Assembly: GCA_937915335.1 (NCBI GenBank)
Contig: CALDLZ010000144.1
Location: forward strand, 1-7,841
Direction: 5' to 3'
DNA: 7,841 nt
DNA from: an uncultured Faecalibacterium sp.
GTDB taxonomy: Bacteria > Bacillota > Clostridia > Oscillospirales > Ruminococcaceae
Shown: positions 1 to 6,101 of the stretch, piece by piece
How the letters are laid out: every line of letters starts with the position of its first letter
How positions within the stretch are numbered: the stretch's first letter is position 1
Notes under the pieces: model-generated
Told to the model about the DNA's origin: nothing
Seen by the model: only the letters and a program-made list of their open reading frames with translations
Database searches by the model: none
Position numbers and translations under genes: made by a program

Positions 1-55
1 GGCAGCCTTCGCTGCACTTGACGCAGCCGTGCCATGGATTCCAGATGTCGTGCAG
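1..55 (-). CDS. DUF5131 (phage Gp37/Gp68-like) protein, N-terminal fragment
   Basis: Only the first 18 or so codons are in the window; the gene runs off the left edge. The minus strand reads LHDIWNPWHGCVKCSEGC, the typical opening of the DUF5131 family (W-N-P-W-H-G-C, then further cysteines). The family has a cysteine cluster resembling that of radical-SAM enzymes, and its members turn up in phages and near defence genes; its biochemical role is not settled. The start is unusual. No ATG is available, and the best ribosome site (AGGAGG, 64-69) sits 8 nt before a CTG at 53-55, which would give M-H-D-I-W. A GTG at 62-64 is in frame but lies inside that ribosome site, and a TAG at 68-70 closes the frame just upstream. 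I favour the CTG. A consensus promoter lies upstream. Confidence 0.72.
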   Translation of the reverse strand, partial: MHDIWNPWHGCVKCSEGC

Positions 56-79
56 GGAACTCACCTCCTATCTGTACTT

Positions 80-108
80 ATTATAATAGTTGTGCGGACT
101 GGAAACAA
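80..108 (-). promoter_or_regulatory. Sigma-A-type promoter for the DUF5131 gene
   Basis: On the minus strand a -35 TTGTTT (103-108) is followed after 17 bp by a perfect -10 TATAAT (80-85). Transcription would begin about 7 bp further, near position 73, leaving a leader of about 20 nt that contains the AGGAGG ribosome site. Confidence 0.65.
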
Positions 109-182
109 GTGCGGTACTTGCAGCGGATAGTCGGATATGGTAAGATTAAGCAAATATAATAATGTTTTGTGCAAAAGTGGAG

Positions 183-210
183 TTTAGATAAAATTTCAGG
201 ACGCTACAAT
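183..210 (+). promoter_or_regulatory. Probable promoter of the DUF262/DUF1524 pseudogene
   Basis: A weak -35 TTTAGA (183-188) is followed after 16 bp by a good -10 TACAAT (205-210), 17 bp before the original ATG at 227. A ribosome site AAAGGA lies at about 213-218. The control region therefore looks intact although the gene is dead. Confidence 0.45.
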
Positions 211-226
211 AGAAAGGACTGTGACT

Positions 227-1685
227 ATGGCACGATATAGTGTGAATAATTATACGGTGGATGTGCTTCTGGCAGACATAAAATCTGGAAACATTATTGG
301 ATACGCCCTTTGATTCGTTCTCTTTTGTGACGGAATACTGTCAGAAAAACGGAATTATGGGCAAAGAGCCGGAAATCAACGATACGATCAATCGTTTGAG
401 AGCAATACAAAATAATAGCATTGGCGTTATTACGCTGGCAGAAGACTTGGATATTGACAGTGTAACCGAAATTTTTATCCGAATCAATTCCAAAGGCGTG
501 GTTTTGTCGTAGGCAGATTTTGCGATGTCTAAGATTTCCTCGAATGAGATATATAATGGAAATGTAACTCGCAAGACAATTGACTATTTCTGCCATTTGT
601 TGGAGTCTCCGGAGGATTTGAAAGAAATCAAGAAAAATGATGCAGAATTTGCGGCAAAGCCGGAATTTGATGCGATAAAGTGGGCAGCAACAAAGAATGC
701 GACGATTTATCGCACATGCTATACAGATATTCTGCGCGTTGCATTTACATATAAATTCAAACGAGGAAAATTGGCAGACCTGGTTAGTTTGCTTTCAGGT
801 CGAGATTTTGAAACGCGTGAGTTTAAGATTGAAATAGAAGAAAAGTCGTTCAATCAATTACATGAGGCAGTTCTGCAAGCGGTAAATCAGACAAATTATG
901 AACGGTATTTGATGATCGTTCGCTCAGCGGGTATTGTGAAAAAATCATTGATTCGTTCACAGAATGTTTTGAATTTTGGCTATGCACTTTTCCTTGCACT
1001 TCGTGAACGGAAAGTGGACAGTAATCAAATTGAAAAGATTGTACGCAAGTGGTTGGCTTTGTCTGTCTTGACGGGAAGATATTCTTCTGGTTCTCCGGAA
1101 TCCGCATTTGATTATGATATTAAAAGATTCTTTGCTTACGATGATCCGATGGAATATCTGAACATCACTGAGGCAGGCGAATTGTCTGAGGCATACTGGA
1201 AGGTGAATCTGGTTCAACGTTTGAACACATCGGTTGCAAGCAGTCCGTATTTTAATATGTTCCTTGTGGCGCAGGTCAAGGCACACGATAAAGGTTTTCT
1301 ATCGACAGAAATTGACATTGAGTCTATGTTGGAAAACAGGGGTGATATTCACCACTTATTCCCGAAAAATTACCTGGTGAAAAATGGAATTGCGCAATCG
1401 CAATATAACCAAATCGCAAATTACGCTTTTATTCAACAGGAAATCAATATTAAGGTTAAAGACAATTCGCCTGCCTGCTATATGGCAGAGGTGATAGAAC
1501 AATACAAGACGAAAAAGCCTGTTTATGGTGGAATTGTAGAACAAGATAAGTTGAGTGAAAATCTGAAACAAAATTGTATCCCAGACGGATTTGAGAATAT
1601 GGAGATCAGTGACTATCAGAATTTCCTGCAAAAACGTAGGGAATTGATGGCAGAAAAGATACACCAATATTATGATTCTCTTTGA
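227..1685 (+). pseudogene. GmrSD-like DUF262/DUF1524 restriction protein, internally deleted and amber-interrupted
   Basis: This is the remnant of a fused DUF262-DUF1524 protein, the GmrSD-like family in which DUF262 (ParB-like, D-G-Q-Q-R motif) acts with a DUF1524 His-Me-finger nuclease. Members can restrict phages with modified DNA. The ATG at 227 opens with M-A-R-Y-S-V-N-N-Y-T-V-D-V-L-L, the usual N-terminus. After about 23 codons (S-G-N-I, near 294) the frame breaks and ends at TGA 311-313. Homology resumes in another frame from about 297 (D-T-P-F-D-S-F). The expected I-P-E-I-Q-R-P-F-V-W and D-G-Q-Q-R blocks are absent, so roughly 120-130 codons are deleted. A second lesion is TAG at 510-512, where the family has CAG (L-S-Q-A-D-F-A-M-S-K). 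The rest is open to TGA 1683-1685 and keeps the DUF1524 motif G-D-I-H-H-L-F-P-K-N-Y-L (1341 onward) and N-Q-I-A-N-Y. It is AT-richer than the genes to its right. A separate C-terminal protein from ATG 525 (386 aa) is conceivable, but no ribosome site supports it. Confidence 0.85.
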
Positions 1686-1697
1686 TTCCAGAACACA

Positions 1698-1726
1698 TTG
1701 ACGCCAGACGCAAAATGCGCTATACT
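1698..1726 (+). promoter_or_regulatory. Promoter of the ZIP transporter gene
   Basis: TTGACG (1698-1703), a 17-bp spacer, then TATACT (1721-1726), close to the sigma-A consensus. Transcription would start near 1733, immediately before the palindromic candidate operator. It begins only 12 bp after the stop of the upstream pseudogene. Confidence 0.75.
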
Positions 1727-1735
1727 CTCCTTGAA

Positions 1736-1751
1736 GTTATATATAACTAAC
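1736..1751 (+). promoter_or_regulatory. Candidate repressor site, copy 1 (ZIP gene)
   Basis: GTTATATATAACTAAC lies just downstream of the predicted transcription start. Bases 1735-1748 form a perfect 14-bp palindrome (AGTTATATATAACT). It matches the two other candidate sites of this window at 10 of 16 positions in the same orientation (GTTA, then A-A-C-T-A-A). A repressor bound here would block the start of transcription. It is the weakest of the three copies because the G of GTTAG is a T. Confidence 0.45.
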
Positions 1752-1773
1752 CAACTAACAAGGAGCTAAGTTT

Positions 1774-2553
1774 ATGACAGACGCGTTTTACGGAATCCTG
1801 ATCCCGTTTCTGGGTACTTCGCTGGGGGCGGCCAGCGTGTTTTTCCTCAAGCAATCGTTGGGAGACCACATCCAGCGTGCCCTTACCGGCTTCGCAGCAG
1901 GTGTGATGGTGGCAGCATCCATCTGGAGCCTGCTGATCCCAGCCATGGATCAGTCGGCGGCTCTTGGAAAGCTGGCGTTTTTCCCGGCGGCGGTGGGGTT
2001 CTGGCTGGGTATCCTGTTTTTGCTGCTGCTGGATCACATCATCCCGCACCTGCACCGGAACAGTGAGCAGGCCGAAGGCCCCCACAGCCAGCTGCAGCGT
2101 ACCACCATGATGGTGCTGGCCGTTACCCTGCACAACATCCCGGAGGGCATGGCTGTGGGCGTGGTCTATGCAGGGTACTTATCCGGCACAGCGCAGATCA
2201 CAGCAGCCGGTGCACTGGCTCTTTCGCTGGGTATTGCTATCCAGAACTTTCCGGAGGGGGCCATCATTTCGATGCCTCTGCGGGCCGAAGGCATGAGCAA
2301 GGGCCGTGCGTTCTGGGGCGGTGTGCTGTCCGGTATCGTGGAGCCCATCGGCGCAGTGCTGACCATTCTGGCGGCAAGCGTCATCGTGCCGGCGCTGCCG
2401 TATCTGCTCAGCTTTGCCGCCGGTGCCATGCTGTATGTGGTGGTGGAGGAACTCATCCCGGAGATGTCGCAGGGGGAGCACTCCGATATCGGCACCGTGT
2501 TCTTTGCGGTCGGCTTCAGCCTGATGATGGTTCTGGATGTGGCACTGGGCTGA
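1774..2553 (+). CDS. ZIP-family divalent metal transporter (GufA/ZupT-like)
   Basis: A 259-residue integral membrane protein of the ZIP family, which moves zinc, iron or manganese into the cytoplasm. Eight hydrophobic segments are expected. The metal-site signatures are present: H-N-I-P-E-G at residues 120-125 (TM4), Q-N-F-P-E-G at 157-162 (TM5) and V-E-E-L-I-P-E at 224-230 (TM7). Glutamine in place of the first histidine of the TM5 motif is, to my knowledge, common in the GufA branch. The short loop before TM4 carries histidines (H92, H94, H104), as in many ZIP proteins. The ATG at 1774 has an AAGGAG ribosome site 8 nt upstream. The gene has its own promoter, a palindromic candidate operator in the leader and a strong terminator, so it appears to be a single-gene transcript. 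The operator shared with downstream genes suggests metal-dependent control. The metal transported cannot be read from sequence. Confidence 0.93.
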   Translation: MTDAFYGILIPFLGTSLGAASVFFLKQSLGDHIQRALTGFAAGVMVAASIWSLLIPAMDQSAALGKLAFFPAAVGFWLGILFLLLLDHIIPHLHRNSEQAEGPHSQLQRTTMMVLAVTLHNIPEGMAVGVVYAGYLSGTAQITAAGALALSLGIAIQNFPEGAIISMPLRAEGMSKGRAFWGGVLSGIVEPIGAVLTILAASVIVPALPYLLSFAAGAMLYVVVEELIPEMSQGEHSDIGTVFFAVGFSLMMVLDVALG

Positions 2554-2560
2554 ATAATGC

Positions 2561-2608
2561 ATTCCCCGGAAGGTTTTGCAGTACAGCAAAATTTTCCGGG
2601 GGATTTTT
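2561..2608 (+). terminator. Rho-independent terminator after the ZIP gene
   Basis: CCCCGGAA (2564-2571) pairs with TTCCGGGG (2594-2601). An inner TTTTGC/GCAAAA pairing extends the hairpin, and GATTTTT follows. It begins 8 bp after the ZIP stop codon and separates that gene from the next promoter. Confidence 0.85.
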
Positions 2609-2626
2609 GCGTCAGGAAAATTGCTC

Positions 2627-2655
2627 TTGACAGAATGGTTAGCGTAAACTAATAT
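2627..2655 (+). promoter_or_regulatory. Promoter of the plus-strand alpha/beta hydrolase
   Basis: A perfect -35 TTGACA (2627-2632) is followed by a 17-bp spacer and a weaker -10 TAATAT (2650-2655). The candidate operator at 2638-2653 covers most of the spacer and part of the -10, the classic arrangement for a repressed promoter. Confidence 0.65.
2638..2653 (+). promoter_or_regulatory. Candidate repressor site, copy 2 (alpha/beta hydrolase)
   Basis: GTTAGCGTAAACTAAT contains the dyad TTAG-N6-CTAA and overlaps the -10 element. It matches the site before the ATC-hydrolase operon (GTTAGTCTCAACTAAT on that gene's coding strand) at 13 of 16 positions. The half-sites resemble those of DtxR/IdeR-type metal repressors (TTAGG...CCTAA), but the exact regulator is inferred. 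Confidence 0.6.
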
Positions 2656-2696
2656 TGAACTGCAAGAAAAAACTTCGAGCACAAAGGAGGATTCTT

Positions 2697-3446
2697 ATGA
2701 AGATGTACGAACGCAACCCGGAACAGCGCAGAGCAGCCGTGTTGATCCACCCGATGCTGTCCTCTGCGGAGGGCATCGAGCTGTGCGTGACAAATTTCTG
2801 GGGCAGCGATGTCCATTGCTTTATCCCGGATCTGTCGGGGCAAGGAGAGGATGCGGCGGCGACCTACCACAGTGCCGCCGAAGAAGCAAAAGCCATCCAT
2901 GATGTGCTGGTGGAAAAGGGCTGTACCCATCTGGATCTGGGGTTCGGTGCTTCTCTGGGCGGGGTGGTGCTGTTTGAACTGCTGAAGTTCAAAGACCTGA
3001 CCTTCGATCATGTCTTTTTTGAAGGCGTCAGCTTTTACGAGAAAGCACCTCTGCTCAGTTTTGTGCTGACACAGGTGTTTCTTTCCAAGCACCGCAAAGC
3101 GGTGAAAGACCCGGAGCTTTCCCGGCGAAAGATGAGCGAAATCTATGGCGAGACTGCAGGCCCGGCCATGGCAAAGCGGTTTATTGCCATGAACGAGGAG
3201 AGCATCCGCAATATTATTCACGACTGCGCTTATGTGCAGCTGCCGGAACTGACACCGGAGCTGCAGAAGCACTGCGTCTTTGCGTATGGCGAAAAAGACT
3301 CCGACCTGAAGCAGTGCAAAAACCTTCTGCCGAAAAAATATCCCTGCGCAGCACTGGAAGTCTGGCAGGGATATGCACATTGCGGACGCATGACGGTGGA
3401 TTCTGAGAACTATGCGGCCATGCTGAAGCGGATTCTGGAAGGGTGA
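2697..3446 (+). CDS. Alpha/beta-fold hydrolase
   Basis: A 249-residue cytoplasmic alpha/beta-hydrolase-fold protein with no signal peptide. An oxyanion-hole strand (V-L-I-H-P-M, residues 15-20) leads in. The nucleophile elbow is G-F-G-A-S-L-G-G (S86), the likely acid is D201 in Y-G-E-K-D and the likely base is H228 in G-Y-A-H-C. The substrate cannot be told from sequence; such enzymes cleave esters, thioesters or amides. The start is ATG 2697, with AAAGGAGG six nt upstream; an in-frame TTG at 2655 would lie inside the promoter and has no ribosome site. Its own promoter and operator, matching those of the minus-strand operon, imply coordinated expression. It faces a second alpha/beta hydrolase across a 10-bp gap. 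The two share layout (H-P-M or H-G-N strand, G-E-K-[DE] acid, G-[YF]-[AG]-H base) and may be distant paralogues. Confidence 0.85.
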   Translation: MKMYERNPEQRRAAVLIHPMLSSAEGIELCVTNFWGSDVHCFIPDLSGQGEDAAATYHSAAEEAKAIHDVLVEKGCTHLDLGFGASLGGVVLFELLKFKDLTFDHVFFEGVSFYEKAPLLSFVLTQVFLSKHRKAVKDPELSRRKMSEIYGETAGPAMAKRFIAMNEESIRNIIHDCAYVQLPELTPELQKHCVFAYGEKDSDLKQCKNLLPKKYPCAALEVWQGYAHCGRMTVDSENYAAMLKRILEG

Positions 3447-3456
3447 TGCTTATGGG

Positions 3457-4206
3457 TCAAGTGCTGCCCTCAAACCGTTTCAGCTCTGACGCAAGCAATT
3501 CCGGGTGGTTGAGGATGTCTCCATGGCCGAATCCGGCAAAGCAGCGGACCGTCAGTCTGGGGTACATGGCACGCAGTTTCTGGATGGCCTTTTTCATGTG
3601 ACCCTCTTTTTCGCCGTGCCAGCAGGCGACGGCGGCGTCCGGCTGCGGGGGCAAGGGAGTGCGATAAAGGTACAGCCCCACTTTCCATGTGGCACGCACG
3701 GATTCCAGCGAAATATTGTCCGGGATGTGGCTCAGCATGGTGTTCATGCCCTGCTCGGTCTGCCCCATAAAGCGCAGTGCCCATGCGGGCATGGTCTTTT
3801 CATGGGCCGTCCGGTATTGCTTTTGGGGCATGATTTTCAGGATCGGCCTGTTCAGAATGCCGAAATCCAGATACTCCGGCCCGCTGAGGATCATGCGGCG
3901 GATCTTGAGCTGTGGAGAAGCTTTCAGAAAAATCGCCGGTCCGCAGCCGAGAGACTCGGCAAACAGCACGTCCAGCGCTCCGCCGCAATTTTTGAGAAGA
4001 TAGGCTTCCAGTTTGCGGGCTTGTTCCTGTGCGGTGGTATAGGTGGTTTTGCCGGTGCCGTCAAAGCCATCGAAGCTGACGGCGTAAACGCAGCAGTCCT
4101 TTTCCAGCAGCGGGATCACATCTTCAAACTGCCGCCAGCACATCAGGTTGCCGTGCAGCAGCATGACCGTTTTCCCTGCCGGGTTCCCGAATTGTCTGAT
4201 TTCCAT
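3457..4206 (-). CDS. Alpha/beta-fold hydrolase with non-canonical nucleophile elbow
   Basis: About 249 residues, cytoplasmic, alpha/beta-hydrolase fold. Numbering from the GTG at 4218, the oxyanion strand is V-M-L-L-H-G-N (18-24). The nucleophile elbow is L-F-A-E-S-L-G-C-G with S89, so the first glycine of G-x-S-x-G is alanine. The acid position appears to be E205 (H-G-E-K-E) where the plus-strand homologue has Asp. The base is H232 in G-F-G-H-G-D-I-L. The triad seems complete, with Glu as acid. I chose ATG 4206; GTG 4218 is in frame and would add four residues, but AAAGGGG lies only one nt from GTG and 13 nt from ATG, so neither start has an ideal ribosome site. It is the last gene of the minus-strand cluster, 15-27 bp after the broken ATC-hydrolase-family gene. 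No terminator hairpin is visible after its stop. The substrate is unknown. Confidence 0.85.
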   Translation of the reverse strand: MEIRQFGNPAGKTVMLLHGNLMCWRQFEDVIPLLEKDCCVYAVSFDGFDGTGKTTYTTAQEQARKLEAYLLKNCGGALDVLFAESLGCGPAIFLKASPQLKIRRMILSGPEYLDFGILNRPILKIMPQKQYRTAHEKTMPAWALRFMGQTEQGMNTMLSHIPDNISLESVRATWKVGLYLYRTPLPPQPDAAVACWHGEKEGHMKKAIQKLRAMYPRLTVRCFAGFGHGDILNHPELLASELKRFEGST

Positions 4207-4233
4207 GTTGGAATCCACGCCCCTTTCAACAAG

Positions 4234-4547
4234 TTACTGTTTCTTTTTGTATCCGCAGTCGCAATAGGGCCCGCCGGAGGCAAGAGTATACTGCCGCACA
4301 AAACGGGAAGCACCGCCCGCTTCGCTCATGGTGTAGTCCGGATGGCACAGGGCGGGGGTCAGGTCGTACAGCCCCAGTTCCTTCATTAAAGCGCAGATGC
4401 CGCATTTGGAAAAACGGGCTTCGTAGCCGTTGCCGTCCGGGTAGGGGAGAAACTCCATGTTCCAGGAATAGGAGTTGCGGTCAGCTGTGTCCGGAACGAG
4501 CGGGAAAACAGGGCCCACATACCCCAGGGCATCCCCATGTATTTCAT
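4234..4547 (-). pseudogene. ATC hydrolase-family protein, internally deleted and frameshifted
   Basis: Two ends of one gene without its middle. ATG 4547 follows the methyltransferase stop (TGA 4549-4551) by one base. It reads M-K-Y-M-G-M-P-W-G-M-W-A-L-F-S-R-S-F-R and on to about codon 24 (L-T-A, near 4476), an N-terminus I recognise from the Clostridial branch of the L-2-amino-thiazoline-4-carboxylate hydrolase family. Homology then continues in a different frame from A-D-R-N-S-Y-S-W-N-M-E-F (from 4485) to the stop at 4234-4236. This C-terminal half keeps K-C-G-I-C-A-L-M-K-E-L-G-L-Y-D and the tail Y-T-L-A-S-G-G-P-Y-C-D-C-G-Y. Around 100 residues appear to be missing. The overlapping reading Q-L-T-A / T-A-D-R-N at 4476-4488 suggests a deletion through short homology. 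A GTG at 4516-4518 could start a 94-residue C-terminal peptide, but it lacks a ribosome site. The tail resembles that of the intact family member upstream (R-x-x-T-L-x-x-G then C-D). Confidence 0.78.
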
Positions 4548-4548
4548 A

Positions 4549-5388
4549 TCAGCGCCCCCATTCGATCTTCACGATCTGCATTTTCATGCCGCTGTCGCCA
4601 AGTTTGGCAAGAAGGCGGAAAAAACCGCTGACGGAAGGATCTTTCAGATCGCTGTAACCCAGCATATAGCCCCGGCTGGATACGTGCAGGCGGCTGTCCC
4701 ACGGGGAAAGCTCATTTTTCGCATCCGAAACGGCAAAATAAGCTCCCACATCCTTGATCTTTGCGCCTTTGAGCCAGGTTTTGCCGATCATCTTGACCGC
4801 TGTCTGATTGGCAGCATCAAATACAAGAACACCTTCCGAGCATGCGTCCGCCAAAGCAAGCACCAATGCCTTGACCTGCTCTTTCAGGAAGTAATAGAAC
4901 ACACCCGAAGCAAAAAACACGGCCCCGTTTGACAAATCGAGCCTGCCAAGCCATGCTGCCGGATCGTTCAGGTCACCGGGAATGTTTTCTTCCCGCTCTC
5001 CGGCAGGCAGCAGCTGATTCCGTACCGCAATGACATCCGGGAAGTCCAGATTATAGAGCTTGCAGCTGCCGTTGTCGCAGGCCCGTCCTGTGCTGTCCAG
5101 ACCGCAGCCCAGATTCACCACAGCCGCATTCGGGTGCGTTTTCAGGTAGTCCCGTACCTCAAAAGCAAGGTCATTCTGGCGCATGGCAACTTCCAGTGCG
5201 CCAAAACGCTGCATCAGACTGCGGGATTTTTGTTCTGCCTCCGAAAAATCATAGTCGATCTCATCCAGCAACTGAACTGCTGTTTCGTCCCGGTAGAGGG
5301 TGGGGTAGATCTCTGAGCACACCTTCCGGGCGTAAAGCGGGATGATGAGCGTTTCCTGCACGGTGTTCTTTTCAATTTTGTATTTCAT
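4549..5388 (-). CDS. Class I SAM methyltransferase, leucine carboxyl methyltransferase (LCM/Ppm/Tcmp) family
   Basis: A 279-residue cytoplasmic S-adenosylmethionine-dependent methyltransferase. Family signatures are the SAM-binding motif I V-V-N-L-G-C-G-L-D-S-T (90-100), the acidic ribose-binding strand L-Y-N-L-D-F-P-D-V (111-119) and F-F-A-S-G-V-F-Y-Y-F (158-167). The N-terminal Y-A-R-K-V-C-S-E-I-Y-P segment is also typical. Bacterial relatives methylate carboxyl or hydroxyl groups of small molecules; the substrate here is unknown. I chose ATG 5388, with GAGGG about 10 nt upstream; an in-frame TTG at 5410-5412 would give eight more residues but has no ribosome site. It lies 90 bp downstream of the intact ATC-hydrolase-family gene, and its stop is one base from the ATG of the broken one (T-G-A-T-A-T-G), so translation of those two was probably coupled. 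Pairing with ATC-hydrolase-like enzymes suggests they act on the same molecule. Confidence 0.88.
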   Translation of the reverse strand: MKYKIEKNTVQETLIIPLYARKVCSEIYPTLYRDETAVQLLDEIDYDFSEAEQKSRSLMQRFGALEVAMRQNDLAFEVRDYLKTHPNAAVVNLGCGLDSTGRACDNGSCKLYNLDFPDVIAVRNQLLPAGEREENIPGDLNDPAAWLGRLDLSNGAVFFASGVFYYFLKEQVKALVLALADACSEGVLVFDAANQTAVKMIGKTWLKGAKIKDVGAYFAVSDAKNELSPWDSRLHVSSRGYMLGYSDLKDPSVSGFFRLLAKLGDSGMKMQIVKIEWGR

Positions 5389-5478
5389 ATAAGTGTTTCC
5401 CTCAATGTACAAACAACGTTATGATCCCGGAAAGAAAAACCGCAATGCTCGCCATGCCTACGGTGCCGAAACCAAATC

Positions 5479-6078
5479 TTATTTCGTTACCCGGAGCCCG
5501 AAGTCACAGCAATCGTCCCCGCGGCCCAGCGTTTTGGTGCGGTGCCACAGCAGCTTCGGGTGCAGGCCGTCATAGGTGATATCATCGCTGTCACAGAAGC
5601 AGCGGCAGAGTTCCGGGCAGCCATATTTTTGGCAGGCATCGTGATAGGGGCAGCGCACCATGTCAAATTGGATCACGTCTTTTGTGGCTTCGTGTGTGAT
5701 GAATTGGAACCCGGCGGCGGAGCCGAACTTTTCCTCTACGCCCTTGGCAAAGATGCCCGGCATTTTATGATACAACCCGGGGAGCTTCAGCAGGCGGCGG
5801 AACAGAGTGTGGTATTTCCGGGCATGTGCATTCACGTAGCTGTGAAGGATCTGCAGGGCTTCCTCCTTGGAAACGACCGTTTGCAGGACTTCATAGATGG
5901 CAATGCCCGGCATGATCTGACTTTCCAGATGCTTCCACTTTTCCCGGGATGCACCTGCGTTGTCCTCCCGCAGAACTTCGATGCGCTGATGCATGGAAGC
6001 AAGCAGCTGTGCGGCCTGCGCCGGAAAACGTTCTTCTGACGTTTTTTCAAAGGCTGCAATTAAATAATTCTTCTGCAT
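5479..6078 (-). CDS. L-2-amino-thiazoline-4-carboxylic acid hydrolase family protein
   Basis: A 199-residue soluble protein and the first gene of the minus-strand operon. The founding family member opens the ring of L-2-amino-thiazoline-4-carboxylate on the Pseudomonas route to L-cysteine; gut Firmicutes homologues have no proven substrate. The N-terminal half is helical. The C-terminal half holds the family signature: six cysteines in 20 residues (C143, C149, C154, C158, C160, C162, the last followed by D163), then R-T-K-T-L-G-R-G-D-D-C-C-D-F (180-193). The cysteine cluster looks able to bind a metal or to supply a nucleophile, which is inference. ATG 6078 has a GAGGTG ribosome site 6 nt upstream. 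The leader carries a consensus promoter, a terminator-like hairpin and a copy of the shared operator. Without the second, broken family member downstream, this is the only intact copy in the cluster. Confidence 0.82.
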   Translation of the reverse strand: MQKNYLIAAFEKTSEERFPAQAAQLLASMHQRIEVLREDNAGASREKWKHLESQIMPGIAIYEVLQTVVSKEEALQILHSYVNAHARKYHTLFRRLLKLPGLYHKMPGIFAKGVEEKFGSAAGFQFITHEATKDVIQFDMVRCPYHDACQKYGCPELCRCFCDSDDITYDGLHPKLLWHRTKTLGRGDDCCDFGLRVTK

Positions 6079-6101
6079 ACGATCACCTCAGAATGAAAAA
6101 A

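Noticed and set aside
510..512. Programmed readthrough of the amber codon in the DUF262/DUF1524 gene
   Set aside because: The same gene has an internal deletion with frameshift that removes its active site, so simple decay explains both changes.
2655..2696. TTG start extending the plus-strand alpha/beta hydrolase by 14 residues
   Set aside because: It overlaps the predicted -10 element and has no ribosome site; ATG 2697 has a strong one.
3505..4389. Long plus-strand reading frame of 294 codons
   Set aside because: It lies opposite the minus-strand alpha/beta hydrolase, has no recognisable domain or ribosome site, and arises from GC-rich codons of the real gene.
5402..5455. A 17-residue hydrophobic reading frame (M-A-S-I-A-V-F-L-S-G-I-I-T-L-F-V-H) in the 90-bp gap before the methyltransferase
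   Set aside because: It looks like a membrane segment and could be a remnant, but it has no ribosome site and is too short to support.
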